A stretch of 64,000 nucleotides of DNA from Leidyana gryllorum EB-2025a (Eukaryota > Apicomplexa), in NCBI GenBank assembly GCA_048772705.1, contig JBLWGC010000082.1, forward strand, positions 62,001-126,000. The letters run 5' to 3'. The position numbers and the translations under genes were made by a program. Below, piece by piece: positions 19,201 to 30,348 of this stretch. The notes below the pieces were generated by a model. The model did not search any database, was not told the origin of the DNA, and saw nothing but the letters and a program-made list of their open reading frames with translations. Each line of letters starts with the position of its first letter. Within the stretch, counting starts at the first letter, position 1.

Positions 19201-19927
19201 TGTTCAGTCAATACTGGAATTGGTACCCTCTGATGCTGAGTGTGTCGCTGGCAATGCGTCCCACTGCTCTGATCGGATTGACTGGAAATCTAAAGGCTCC
19301 CGAGAGCTTCTCTCTCTTCTGCGATGCTCCTCTCTCACACTTCACCTATCCCGAGCCTTTCCAGCCCAAGAAGAAGGAGGCGCCCACTCACTCCATCATT
19401 GCTCTCTTGTCAGCCGCCCAGAGACGCACCGGTGCTGAAGTTGTCAACGCGCAACTCGAGAAGAAGAAAGAGGCCGAGACCCCAGCGGAGGAGCCCAGCA
19501 GTGTCGAGATCATCGAGACGCCCTATCATCGTAAGTTGGCACTCGTGCGACTCTGCTGCAAGTTGCTGTTCCTACTGCAGATATCATGAATATGTGTCGG
19601 TACACAACCGACTCTGCACCCAAAGTAAAGTTACCGGCGAACAGCCGCTACGAGCCGGTCTTCCCCGATCGCATCCGTCAAGATGGCATCATGATGTTGC
19701 GCGACACTCGGTGAGCTTCCAAACGGTGACGCCTTTTGCTTATCAACTTTTCCCTTCGCAGTCCGAATGAGCCCGAGACCTATCTGGAACCCGCCGAATC
19801 CGGAGCCGAGAAGCCGCCTGCTGCCACCACCGCCACTGTGGAGCAGTCAGCAGCCGCAGCTGGCGGGACATCAGCGGCAGGCGGAGCGGAAGAAGCTTCC
19901 GTACCTGAACCTTTCGATTTGGATTAG
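16202..19927 (+). CDS. RPN2: 26S proteasome non-ATPase subunit Rpn2 (PSMD1)
   Basis: The scaffold subunit of the 19S regulatory particle, which binds ubiquitin receptors and links base to lid. Nine exons are joined by eight introns (16354-16397, 16619-16664, 17177-17217, 17270-17321, 17624-17688, 17863-17912, 19531-19580, 19711-19761). The spliced frame is exactly 1108 codons plus stop. The N-terminus (LLGFLEEQSESHDLQVFALR) and the helical rod match Rpn2. The central part holds tandem proteasome/cyclosome repeats with their Gly-Ala rhythm (YAMGLIHANRGDP, HGASLGLGLVAMG, RYGGCFALGLSWCGSG). The C-terminus (SRYEPVF, GIMMLRDT) matches the conserved tail and ends in an Ala/Glu-rich stretch. It is longer than the human protein (953 aa), mainly through low-complexity inserts near residues 300 and 690. 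Confidence 0.96.
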
Positions 19928-20030
19928 TGGCTCAGAAGATCACCCAATTCTTTTCTTTCCCTTCACCACTTGATAAATCGTAACGTATTCAACAAGCGAC
20001 ACCCACTCAAATGATGTGTGCCAATCCCGT

Positions 20031-20063
20031 TGTCTCTCTCTCTCTATGTGTGTGTGTGTGTGG
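20031..20063. repeat. CT/GT dinucleotide microsatellite
   Basis: A run of TC repeats passes into TG repeats in the 195-bp convergent spacer between the Rpn2 stop codon and the stop codon of the minus-strand GT31 gene. No other feature is visible in that spacer. Confidence 0.7.
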
Positions 20064-20122
20064 ATGGGCTCGTCAGTTTGGCAGACGGCCTGCCGACTGG
20101 CCACTCTGCCTCTCCCCGTCAT

Positions 20123-21421
20123 TCAGTTGTAATTAAGTGTCTGGTTTTTGCAGCGGAGTGCAGATTTTAGCCCTTCGGCAAACTCTGATCTACCACCAGT
20201 ATGGTACGTGCACCACAAATCGCAGTCACACTCAGCAATGGAAGAGGTCTCTCTCTTGCACGCTGTTACTCGCCAACCCTCTGCACCGGCTGGTAAAAAG
20301 CATTCGTTATGTGTCACGTTCACTTCACCCTCCAAAAGAAGGCCTATCATAGCATCTTCATTAACAAATCGTCTCTTGTCCAATCTCCGCCTTTTCAAGA
20401 TCCTTTCGGCAGCCAAGCGATTGAATAATTGTGCTGGCCCAGATGCGTAGTCGGGGAAGGTGTATAAATCCGGCAGCTCTGGCTCAGCATTCTTCGAGGA
20501 CGCATCGTGTATCACCAACATGTTGTGCCACTTGTGCCCAATCCACATCGGCTCAGTCGACGCGTTCCCAACACTATCCAACAAATTCAGAACAGTCGGC
20601 CAATTGACGGCTACGTCACTGTCTTGTTTCATCACCCACTGCACATTCTCCGGACACTCATACACAAACCATTCTAGTAACGACAACGTCTTCATCGGAA
20701 GATCATCATAAGAGTCCACATAGTCCCCCAGTACCAAATCCCGTGTCTTGTTAGACTCCTTATAGATAATGGCCGCTGGTGTACGGGTGTGGCCCAGCGG
20801 GAAAACCGCTTTCACTTTCCCCGCAGTCATCATCTCAACAAACCGCCGAGCAGCATTTCGCACAATTGACCTACCCGGTATTGTCAAAATCCCCGTCACC
20901 ACCTTCACCCCTTCCCCACAAACCACTGATGCATCCGGAATCTGAATCAATTGTGGGATGAAAGGCGATATATCAGCACGGCCCTCCCTCTCAATCCAGC
21001 TCTCCTTTGCTGTGACGGTAATTGCCCGAGCTTCTGAGACACCATCCGTCCCATTACTCTCCTCAACTCCCGTCACCACATCAAGGACTTCTGGCGGTCG
21101 GGCAGGAAGCAGTGCGTTGGGAGCACCAGACTCGCCGAGCAAGCCACTACTTTTCCGCTTCGAGTCAGAAAGATCTGTAAAGTTGGCCTTGATCGGATGC
21201 TCGGCCTCAGTAATTGCAAGGTCGGAGCGTTTCAACGCGTCAGTAGCTGCATCAGGTTTTGCTAACCCACGGAGCCCAGCAACGCTAAGGCCAGCAGTAT
21301 CAGCCAGGTGAATTGCTTCTTTGAAGATCTCATTTATGGGGCGTACAAAATGGGACACTAGACATATAACCAGAATGCCGAGTAGGAACAACAGGCAAAC
21401 ACGACGGGGGTGTATGGGCAT
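20123..21421 (-). CDS. GT31-family galactosyltransferase-like type II membrane protein
   Basis: A 432-residue, intronless protein with a short cytosolic N-terminus, one signal-anchor helix (residues 8-26), a stem of about 130 residues, and a C-terminal GT31 (beta-1,3-galactosyl- or N-acetylglucosaminyltransferase) domain. Typical features are VKAVFPLGHT, a D(Y/S)YDDLPMKTL motif, the metal-binding QDSDVAVN (DxD-type), DYASGPAQLF, and EDAMIG where the family has EDVxxG. A Cys-rich C-terminal segment follows. Action in the Golgi on glycoprotein or glycolipid glycans is expected; donor and acceptor cannot be told from sequence. The transcript runs convergently to Rpn2. Confidence 0.85.
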   Translation of the reverse strand: MPIHPRRVCLLFLLGILVICLVSHFVRPINEIFKEAIHLADTAGLSVAGLRGLAKPDAATDALKRSDLAITEAEHPIKANFTDLSDSKRKSSGLLGESGAPNALLPARPPEVLDVVTGVEESNGTDGVSEARAITVTAKESWIEREGRADISPFIPQLIQIPDASVVCGEGVKVVTGILTIPGRSIVRNAARRFVEMMTAGKVKAVFPLGHTRTPAAIIYKESNKTRDLVLGDYVDSYDDLPMKTLSLLEWFVYECPENVQWVMKQDSDVAVNWPTVLNLLDSVGNASTEPMWIGHKWHNMLVIHDASSKNAEPELPDLYTFPDYASGPAQLFNRLAAERILKRRRLDKRRFVNEDAMIGLLLEGEVNVTHNECFLPAGAEGWRVTACKRETSSIAECDCDLWCTYHTGGRSEFAEGLKSALRCKNQTLNYN

Positions 21422-21654
21422 CTTGCTATGGTTGGTTAATCAATCCGTTTGGGCCATCAAAGGTCGTGACACACGCGTGTGTGCAATATCGTCAGACACT
21501 TTCAATCCGCTTTTTCATTAACAGTGCGCACACGGTCGAAGGGGACGAATAACAGACCGATGGTACCGAGGAGATGACCAAAAAGCCCGAACGGTACCGA
21601 GGCAACTGGATAGGGCTGCAGAAAAGTCGCTTGCTATGTCTCTATCGGCTTTAA

Positions 21655-22224
21655 TCATACCTTCCAAGGGCTTTTAGAATCAGTTAGCAGTTGTAGTAGA
21701 GGTATCTGGAAGGCGATAACTGAGCTTAGCAGTGGCAGTAGTAAGATATTGCGCGATCCAGTGTCCATCAAAGCCCTGTCCGACGAGTGTTGAAGCTACT
21801 GGGGGCAAACTCACTTCCAAACGGTGGGGCCATATACGGGTGTGAAGAAAAGAGCAACGCTGAGAACGTTCTGGGCTTCAATGGGTGCGGCTCCAAAGAC
21901 GAATTGGGCGGCATATATAGTGGCAAAGGTACTGAGTATGGCAGTAGCGAGTGAGACGGTTGTTCGAAGAACACTCAGGAGAGTTTCTCTATTGCGGTAA
22001 ACATGGCCCCATTTGAAGAAGCACTGGGCACAGGTGTTGAGAAGGGCAGCTTTCCAGAGGAAGCGGGGGACATCGGAAAGGTATGCTCGAGTACAGACGG
22101 CGATTGAGACTAGCCATCCGGCCGATATGACCAAATCTGTTACTATCCACAGCTTAGTGAAGGTTTGGCCCATCAAAGGTTGCCTCCTGGGCAGCGCCTG
22201 CCCCTTTGGCCGGTATCGGAACAT
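21655..22224 (-). CDS. Multi-pass membrane protein of unknown function
   Basis: A 176-residue protein from two exons joined across a 39-bp intron (21776-21814, donor GTGAGT, acceptor CAG). Without splicing the frame stops right after the donor; with it a further hydrophobic helix is added. About four or five transmembrane segments are visible: residues 24-42, two between 50 and 100, one around 110-130, and one in exon 2 (NILLLPLLSSVIAFQIPLL). I do not recognise the family. Its ATG is only 7 bp from the divergent DDX10 ATG, so the true start may be the next Met (ATG ending at 22173, MGQTFTKLW). Confidence 0.7.
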
Positions 22225-22231
22225 CAAAAAA

Positions 22232-24820
22232 ATGGTTGCAAGAAAGGTGGGGGCGAAGCGGCAAATCGAACCCCATCAACGCTCCAATACATTGAAGAGA
22301 GACCGCAACAAGAAGGAACTGGAGGATATCCGAAATAGAATCAAGCTGGAGCTGCCGCGTCAAGGCGAGCAATGGAACCCAAAAAAGGACATGGCTCCAT
22401 CGTCTTCTCAGGAAGGCGACCAGCAGCACCTTCTGACGGAGTATGAATTTAGTGACCTTCCGATTTCTGAGAAGTCGTTGAATTGTCTCCGGAAGAGTGG
22501 TCATACACATCTGACGAAGATACAGAAGGCCACAATTCCTCATATATTGGCAGAACGGGATGTTCTTGGCGAAGCGCCCACTGGCAGTGGCAAAACTCTG
22601 GCCTTTGTTGTGCCGGTGATAGAACTGTTGTGGCGGGAGCGTTGGTCATCGGACGACGGCGTTGGAGCGCTGATTCTCGCCCCAACACGGGAGCTGAGTC
22701 AGCAGATATTCGACGTCGTGGCTAAATTCGATCAACATGATTTCGGCGCAATGGTTTGCTATGGAGGAAAGAATATGAGAAAAGAGCAGCAACTCATCCG
22801 GAACGGGAGTATAATGATAGGCACTCCCGGACGAATCCGTGAGCATCTCGAGTCCACTGCCGGACTTATGGTCGAAAACCTCAAGATCGTTGTTCTTGAC
22901 GAAGCGGACAAGTTGGTCGAGTTGGGATTCCTTCCCGATTTTGAGGCTATCCTCGACGCTCTCCCCCCGATTGAGTCCCGACAGAATCTCATGTTCTCTG
23001 CTACGCTGCCGGCGAGTGTCCGACGCCTCGCCCGCACCTTTTGTCGTCAAGATGAGACCGAATATATTTCCGTCTGCAGTGACGGAGCGGCTCAGACGCC
23101 CAAACAGCTCAAACAGTCGTACTGTTTCGTCAAACTCCAGGACAAATTGGATGTCCTCTTCTCTTTCCTCTGCAAAAACTTCCGCATGAAGATCATCGTG
23201 TTCGTCTCCACCGCTAAACAGTGCAGATTCATCTATGAGACATTCAAGACCTTCAAGACGGGCGCGCGACTCCTCGAAGCACACGGCGGGCAGGATATGT
23301 CCAAGCGGATCGCCAACTATGACGAATTCCACAAGAGAAAGACTGCTATCACTCTGATCTCGACTGATCTCGTTGGAAGAGGGGTCGACTTCCCGAATGT
23401 CGATTGGGTCGTACAGTTGGATGCACCACCTGACGTTGAGAGTTATGTCCACAGAATTGGGCGAACTGCTCGAGGGACCCAAGCTGTCGGCCACAGTGTC
23501 CTCTTTCTGCTTCCCTCCGAAGCCGAGTTTGTGAAGCGGCTCAAGGAACGTCATATTGAGATCAATCAGGTCAAAATCAAGCCCAATGCGGCCTTCTCAG
23601 TCTCAGGACGGCTTGGAGCCCTTTGTGCCAGAGAGTAAGTCAATGGTACTCTTCTTAAGCTCTTTCACCACTTTCGATCCTCAGACATGACATCCGCCAT
23701 CTGGGAGTCAGAGCCTTCCAAACCTATGTCAAGTCACTCACACTCATAGCCGATAAGAGGGTGGTGCAGTTGTCCAAGATTTTGGAGGACGCCGACGCTT
23801 TTGCGCAGAGCTTCGGTTTGCCCGATACCCCTTCGCTCGACTTTCTGCCGGAGAAGCTGACCAAAGGTCTCAGTAATGGCAAAAAGTCAGAATCTGTCGC
23901 CGTCGCGGAGACAGAGGGAAGTGAAGGAGACGAAGAGGGCCCACTGGGCGGCGTTGTTGCGGACAGACAGTCGAAAGCTATGAAGAATATGTCGAAACTC
24001 GACAGACTTAAGGAAAAGATCGCCGCAAGGGGAGCCCTCGACAAGAACGTGATGGACGATGAAGAGGATCTCAAGACGTCTCTGTCACGTCGCGAGCGGC
24101 AACAATTGAAGATTATGCAGATGAGAGCGAAGAAAAAACAGCAGTTGGCTGCTCCCAGGGAAGGGGGAGTTACAGTGACTGTGTCGGAACCCGGTCTGGA
24201 AGACCCCGACCTCTTAGTGCAGAACGAAGAGGGTGGAACAGATAAGGTCGAGATCCAACCTGAGGGCGACTGGCGAGACAACGAAGCAGTCCGAAAAGCT
24301 CTGAAGAAACAACGTTTGGTGATCCGTGCCGACGGTACGGCGAAACTGAAGGGAGCAGCGAAACGTAAGTGGCAAAGCGGTGCAGTGCTGTGACTAATAA
24401 CTGTCCGTAGTGGTGCCAACCCAGCACGTGTTTTTTGACTCGGATGACGAGGCGCTGGACGCCAGCACGTTCGCTGGCGTGGTGGCGAGTATGCGCGAAT
24501 CGAAAGGGGACGACCGTAGCAGCAGCAGCAGCAGTGACGATGAATTTGCAGGCCTTAGCCAGCGTGAACGGTTCATCCGGAAGGCCCAGAAGAGGGCAGA
24601 AGAGAGCAAAAGAGCAATCAAAGAAAAGGAACGAGAGGAGAAGCGTCAGCGACGGAAGGACGCGGCATCAAAACGTGCGCGGCCAGAAGTCTCTGAGGCG
24701 GAGGACTCGAGCGATGAGCCCATTACTAAAAGGCCTCGAGGATCTGCACCCGAGAGGTTAGAAACCATCGCTGAGCTCGAAGCAGCAGCTCTGGCCAAAC
24801 TTCAGCAGCAGGCTTGTTAG
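22232..24820 (+). CDS. DEAD-box RNA helicase DDX10/Dbp4-like
   Basis: An 830-residue nucleolar-type RNA helicase encoded by three exons (introns 23635-23684 and 24365-24410). All helicase motifs are present in order: a Q motif around residue 80, APTGSGKT, PTRELSQQ, TPGRIREHL, DEAD, SAT, DLVGRGVDFPNVDWVVQLD and HRIGRTARG. The basic N-terminus with NKKELEDIRNRI and the long charged C-terminal extension (KLDRLKEKIAARG, SRRERQQLK, then a region rich in S/D/E and K/R) are characteristic of Dbp4/DDX10, which releases U14 snoRNA from pre-ribosomes during 18S rRNA maturation. The spliced frame closes without a remainder. The start at 22232 is preferred over later Met codons because the basic N-terminal block is a family feature. 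Confidence 0.92.
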
Positions 24821-25079
24821 GATAGATTGTCTAACATCTGCTTTCTTTCGTTATTCATTACCTCTCGAACCTTCGTTACTTCTGCCCGCAATCTGCAGTC
24901 TACTTCCTGTTGTCCTTGGGCATACATTGCGCGCGACTTGTGGGTCTGGGCAGCAATACAAAGTCTGCTAGCGGATGCGTCATCGCTTGTGTATATAAGT
25001 AAAGTCGTCAATAGCTTGGCGATGGAAACGGAATAAGGCAATGGGCACAAACAAACATGCACGCACAGTGAGGGTTTAT
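24821..25079. other. Convergent spacer, DDX10 / pseudouridine synthase
   Basis: About 260 bp between two converging genes. It presumably holds both 3' UTRs. No hairpin, repeat or RNA gene is evident. Confidence 0.5.
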
Positions 25080-26153
25080 TTATGCGGAAGGTAGAGGGGA
25101 TGTTTTCCATTGACAAAGGGCCACAAACGGGTCGGGAGCTGAGAGGCACAATTCCTGTGAAGGAGCTGGTGGCCTACCACCACCACCTTGCCATTCGCCG
25201 GGGATACGAAGGATTAGAAGGGCCGAATGGAGATGTAAACGATAGGTTGCTTTTGTGGCAGCGACCCAGGCCTGGGGGAAGGGGGGAGCGGTGTGGGATT
25301 CTTTGCGAGGGACACCATATGCCAGATCCCCCAGTATAGGGTGCCCAATAGCTGCGCTTGTGATTCGGAGTTGGTGCCGTCTACCCGTGAGGGGATGGTA
25401 ACGCACGTGTGTGACAGGGACGGGTGGATAGTCTGGGTGGGGACTGACATGGCCATAGGCCAAGATAGATAGATGGGTTGTGCAGCGTTTGGCTTTTGGG
25501 TCATTCGACACGTCCATGTGAAAGCCAAGTGTATTGATGATGCCAGTCTCGATTTCCAAGGTATAAGGGTCTGGGGCGGGCGATACTTTGACAGGGAACT
25601 CAGTAAAGCTGGCCACCAGCGTCGAGGGATGTAGATGTCCCAAAAGAACGGCAGCATACTCTTTGCGCACGGTGCGATTCATAAACTGTTTTCCAGCGTA
25701 GGCGCAGGCCCGGCGATCTTTGGCCAAGAGCAGAACCCCAGAAGTGGCATAGTCTGAGTGGTGCGTGACCGGCAATAGAGTTTAGCGTTTACCTAATTGG
25801 TGACAGAAGCGAATTTTGTTATCGGAGCTTGGACGCGTGGCAGTTATCCATTCAGCAACCGTGAGCTCGTTGGGGAAGTTTGCTTGATCTCCACATCTGC
25901 GGTCGATCGCCAAGTCAAACGGTTTATTAATCGCGACGAAGCGAGAGTCTTCGTAGAGCAGTTGGAGGGTACAGTGGAGGAAAGTGGGGAAGCGGTTGAG
26001 GAAGTCCACATCGTCAGCCTCGGTTTGTGTGGCCGGATTGCGATTGAATATGAGCTGGTCGAGTCTGAAAGTGAGAGCCTGAGAGGAAAGGATTTCGGAG
26101 GGTGGTGGTGGAAAGGCCTGAAGCAAGGCGGTGGCAGCGTCAGCTAGTTCCAT
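25080..26153 (-). CDS. RluA-family RNA pseudouridine synthase
   Basis: A 344-residue protein from two exons. Removing the 39-bp intron at 25755-25793 rebuilds the family's signature HQLDYATSG exactly across the junction, including the catalytic Asp, so the splice is near certain. Upstream is LLYEDSRFVAINKP, the strand that begins the catalytic domain; downstream are the KEYAAVLLGH and LTGRRHQLRI motifs. No S4 domain is visible. It converts uridine to pseudouridine in rRNA, tRNA or organellar RNA. The target cannot be told, and no clear mitochondrial presequence is seen. The protein ends normally after a Gln-Trp-Lys-rich tail. Confidence 0.93.
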
Positions 26154-26249
26154 TTAAGAAAATCTTTTGCAGTCCCCAGATTGATATAGAAACCAGTATG
26201 AAGTTCTGAGGATTGGTTGACTCTCACTGGATATAAGAAGTTTCGGCCG

Positions 26250-26843
26250 ATGACTAACGAGCCTCTGGTAGACGATGTGAGAAGGAATGCGACTACAATT
26301 GACCTGCGAGACTGGCCTGGACATCTGCCCCTACCCTCAAGTTTTGTAGCGGCTGCCGTGTCTTCGACGACTACTAGTCCGACCAGTTACAACAAACAGC
26401 AGGATGAGTCAACGGACGTTGGACAAACTTTTACCTGGACTGCTCCGTCGCTATATAGCAGCGGCGGGTCACCTGCTGTCTCACACTCGCGTCGTCAACC
26501 AGGTCCCTCGCTGATTGGCAGCGTACCACAAGACAGAATACAAACTTGGCGAGTGGAAGATTACTCGCCCATACCCATTTTCATTCTGACTCTCGCGGCA
26601 ATATTGGTTTGTGCGCTCGGAAATATAGTGTGGCCGGTGAACCCTCTTGTTGCTTCCGCGGCTAGTGCCACCGTGGTTCTCGAAGCGCCACTCTTCGAGC
26701 CTGTCGCTCACACTGCCATCAGCAGAGCCCCCTCCCCTTCCATCACAGACAGTGGGAGAGTTTATCCCCCCTCCCTCGGTATCACAGTTCTGCTTATTGG
26801 AGCTCTGCTTCTCCTACTCCCCCGATCGAAACCTGCTTCATAG
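26250..26843 (+). CDS. Predicted two-helix membrane protein, unknown
   Basis: A 197-residue, intronless frame from the first ATG. The N-terminal half is hydrophilic and Ser/Thr-rich. Two hydrophobic segments follow, IFILTLAAILVCALGNIVW near residue 110 and GITVLLIGALLLLLP at the C-terminus, which ends four residues later. The arrangement could be a hairpin or tail-anchored protein. No family is recognised. It starts about 96 bp from the divergent pseudouridine synthase gene and ends 117 bp from the ATG3 stop codon. Confidence 0.55.
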   Translation: MTNEPLVDDVRRNATTIDLRDWPGHLPLPSSFVAAAVSSTTTSPTSYNKQQDESTDVGQTFTWTAPSLYSSGGSPAVSHSRRQPGPSLIGSVPQDRIQTWRVEDYSPIPIFILTLAAILVCALGNIVWPVNPLVASAASATVVLEAPLFEPVAHTAISRAPSPSITDSGRVYPPSLGITVLLIGALLLLLPRSKPAS

Positions 26844-26960
26844 CCTGATTTTTCCGTGTGGCTTTCTTCGTCGCCTCTGCTGCTGCTGCTGCATGTTGGT
26901 ACCCGATGGATGATTTGGCTTACTCCCTCCATTGGTTCTCAACTAACTACTAACTATTAC

Positions 26961-28652
26961 CTACACTTCCGCGTTACCGCCCTCCGACCCCGTCTCGTCC
27001 ACATTCCAAGTCGCTCCCAAGGGCATCTCAATATCGATCGTGAAGTCGTAGTTGATCGTCGGTACAACAGAAGACACCATCTTCAACAAGACAAACAACG
27101 CCAAGTCATGCCTGCAATATCGCCAAACTTCCAATCAGACGCTTTCAATTTGGACATGTCGCCAACATTCACCAAACAAGGGGCCACAATCCATATATCA
27201 AAGGCACGCTGAAATCAACCCATATTTGCCTGAGTCCCTCAGATTGACGACTCAAGCGAGGTCAAGTCAACCAGACGAACCGTCAAACGTAGTTTCTGGC
27301 CAGATTTGGGTGTATATCATATGGTGTGCTCTGATGATGCCAGTCTTCTGCATCCCTTCTTATAAATGTTTGCAGTCGAGATCAAACACTGTCCAAGGGC
27401 TCAATCCTGGTGTCTCAACTCCGCAAGAGTCGTCAGATCTCTTCATCCAATAAAGCCGGAACATTCCCCAATCTGGTTTCACACACCACACACGCCATAC
27501 ACGCAACGAGACACGGACGCCCATTTACCCACCTGGGTTGCATTCCTGATTTTAGCCAGTTCTGCGCCACAGCACGCATTACCGAGGCGTGTCTGAAGCC
27601 GGTTGATTGGGGTTTACAGTGATAAACTCACTTGCAAGGATGAACCGACACAGTGGGTACCCCGGTGAACGGGTGTGGATCAACAGTTACAGTTTTCAAT
27701 AGATAGTCTGTGTGAATGTCTTCGAAGACAGCTTCAGCTCTCAGCGGGACGCCACTCTGTTGACACTTGAGTGACGAAGAAGTGCTCATCATGAGTTTCT
27801 CACCTCGTCATAACCGAAGAGCCACAGTCTAGGTGATTGATAATACTTGTCGTAGGTAATGCTGAGATCATAGCTGCGTGTTGGAACGAGCGGTCCCGCT
27901 CGTTTGCCGCGTTCACGGCGACTACTGGAGGATTCGGGAGGTTGACCAACTAGGGTGAAGTCGTCTTCCACGACGGCACTTTTGAGAGGGGGGTTGGGTG
28001 GCAGGGCTCCAAGCGTGAGTTGACTATTGCCTCTGCTAAGAATGTCTGCGAGGCGGCGATGGGGTTGATCTTGAAGGCTAACAGCAACTTCTACAAAGTC
28101 GTCTCCGCCATCAGCTGGAGTTTCAGAGGTGTTCTCAGCCTCTGGGAGGGGAGCACTCTCGTCCCCTTCGTCATCCGATTCATCATCGGCAGAGCTTTCA
28201 CTAGATTCAATATCATGTTGTACAGCGACTTCTGAGCCATCTGCAGTTCGAACTCGGCACTCGCGGCGCTTGGCGCTCGCGGTTCTGCTGGACATACGAG
28301 CATTGCTAGGAGGTGGGGCGGACGGTTGGGGGCCAGGTACGAGCCAGCCTTCGGCTGTCATTTGGGCTTGTTTGCAGAAGGACTTATCCCAGTCGACGAC
28401 ACGATGTCGACATGGGATGTTTCGGGTGAGAAGGTACTGTTTAGTGCTGGGCAGCCAGAAAACTTGATGTTTACGGTTGGAGCACCCTTGCCATTGCCAC
28501 GTAGGGCATTGGAATACGAGCTGATCTCCGGCTTCGACAAACTCACCAGGGGTCAGAACACCCTTAGTGACAAACTGACTCTCCGTAGGTACTCTCCCCA
28601 GCCATCCAACTACGTTCCGGAACTGGTCGGCTAAACGGTGCGCTCGGTTCAT
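26961..28652 (-). CDS. ATG3: Autophagy E2-like enzyme ATG3
   Basis: ATG3 takes activated ATG8 from ATG7 and transfers it to phosphatidylethanolamine on autophagic membranes. Four exons (28652-27804, 27765-27632, 27592-27533, 27111-26961) give 397 residues with the frame exact. Motifs are [60 protein letters not shown] and the catalytic HPCKHA (Cys327), which is assembled across the second intron. The last exon supplies the conserved [17 protein letters not shown] tail. An acidic, Ser-rich insert of roughly 110 residues occupies the flexible loop between the halves. Two introns are 38-39 bp, but the third (27112-27532) is 421 bp, far longer than is usual here. The ATG is 53 bp from the divergent TAM41 ATG. 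Confidence 0.95.
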
Positions 28653-28705
28653 AACGACACACTTTTTATTTCATTTGATTCTTCTTCAAGGCCACGCGGA
28701 CGACT

Positions 28706-30298
28706 ATGACAGACATCCGGTTCCCTTTCCATCAGTTCCCGCCCCTCAAGCACGTCATTGCGTACGGATCATCTTTTCTACCACCCACCAAAGCTGCTCG
28801 AGTTCTGCCCTCTTTGCCCGACTTTATCCTGGTCATTGATGAGGCCCGACACACGCCTGCTTCGTGGCACTTGGAGAACCGTACACGCAACCCCCAACAC
28901 TACCCGGTTGTAGTTCGCAAGGCCCTGGGGCCCACTCAGCTCTCTTATCTCCAAGCGATGGCTCCTGCTGCCTATTTCTCGCCTCTAGCCGTTATGGGCT
29001 TCCCCACCGATCACGGAGACGTCACCAAAGTGAGGCTGTTATATTCATCCCAGTCACACCCCCACCCGGCAGATGACCAAATATATGGTCACCACTCAAT
29101 CCGCAATGGAACGAGACTTGGAGGAGTGGAACGATTTCTATTTCGCTGGTCGTCTTCAGAAGCCCGTGAGTCAGTCTCTCCTCCGCGTCTCCACCAAACC
29201 CATTTTTCCCTCCCATTCGCAGTCTCTGGTGATTACACCCGAAGGCAATGGACGGATCGAGGGCGAAGGCACGAATTTCGCTCATGAAGCTCACGATCGT
29301 CTTGGGGAACTGGTCAACTTGAATGCGCTAAATGCCGTAAGGACCCGACCACCGGTTTTGTTCACCATCAAACTCTCCAGTTGCGACTGTCCCTTTTCTT
29401 CTCGGGGCCGAATCTCTCTTTTCGCGATCTCCTCCGGACGACTGCGAGTCTGTCTTATCTCGGTGACTCGAGATGTCGAATTGTTGACGAGGGCATCCGG
29501 GCCCGGGGCGGGGTGAACCATCATCTGCTCTCCTTCTTGCACCTCTACGCTCCTCAAATTCCACGGCTCCGTGACACTTGGACTCTGAGACTGGAGGAAG
29601 GCGACGACGACATTCTGAAGGGACGCTATGTTCCGGAACAATACGGTCGTCGGGTTCCGTCACTGCCCAGCCCCGATGCCCCTCCCGATGCCCTAAAATT
29701 CGATCTCGCCTTCAAAGACCCTAATGACGAGAAACTGATACTCGACCTCTTGGCCCAGACTGCTGGGCCGCTTCGCGACGTAAGTGTCCACTGTCTTTCA
29801 TCATCTCTCGCCGTTGCTCTGCAGCATATGAGACGTACCTATGCTCAACGTCTCTTGAACGAACCAAGAGCTCTCGTGCCTCCCCGAGTTGTGCAGGAGG
29901 CTCTCAAAGAGCTGAATTCGAGACAACTACTTTTGGAACAGTCATTCTCAAGTGAAGCGCACTGCTCACTATTCCATCGACTACCACAAGCGTTACAGAA
30001 CCGCGCCGGCAGTAAGTGTGTTTACGGTGTAAGTATAGATTGGATTGGTGGAATTGTAGATGCATCTGCGCGCGCGCGTCTGAACCGGGTTTTCAACCCA
30101 TTCTACATGCTGGACTCCGCCCGTGATCGCGAAATTCTCGGAGGACCTCTTCCATGGGAGAGCACCTGTGTCGAGACGGGTCTCAAGGTGAGAGCATGGG
30201 AGTGTGTCGGTGGCAACATTTATTTCGAACCAGCGCCTTATTGGCCGCAGCTCGCGCAGAGCGTGTGTCAAGGGTTTGATCATGGCGGGCCCCACTAG
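28706..30298 (+). CDS. TAM41: Mitochondrial phosphatidate cytidylyltransferase TAM41
   Basis: TAM41 makes CDP-diacylglycerol at the mitochondrial inner membrane, the first step of cardiolipin synthesis. Exons are 28706-29029, 29073-29165, 29223-29336, 29381-29779, 29825-30011, 30060-30187 and 30251-30298, giving 430 residues. Family features are HVIAYGSSF, PDFILVIDEA..WH, HYPVVVRKALGP, and EEWNDFYFAGRLQKP assembled across two introns, then LRLSLFFSGPNLSFRDLL. The first four introns are firm. The last two are inferred from good GT..AG borders and frame; reading straight through is also open, and the extreme C-terminus matches the family poorly. A pyrimidine-rich acceptor lies 15 nt before the ATG. 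The stop codon is 50 bp from that of the converging Nup54 gene. Confidence 0.88.
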
Positions 30299-30348
30299 AG
30301 CAGGCCTGTATTCGTTCCAGAAGTACTGTGGTCATCTCACTGGATGAA

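Noticed and set aside
27052-27453. Plus-strand frame of 133 codons
   Set aside because: It lies mostly inside the ATG3 long intron and partly over its last exon. No domain is visible and the gene structure explains the region.
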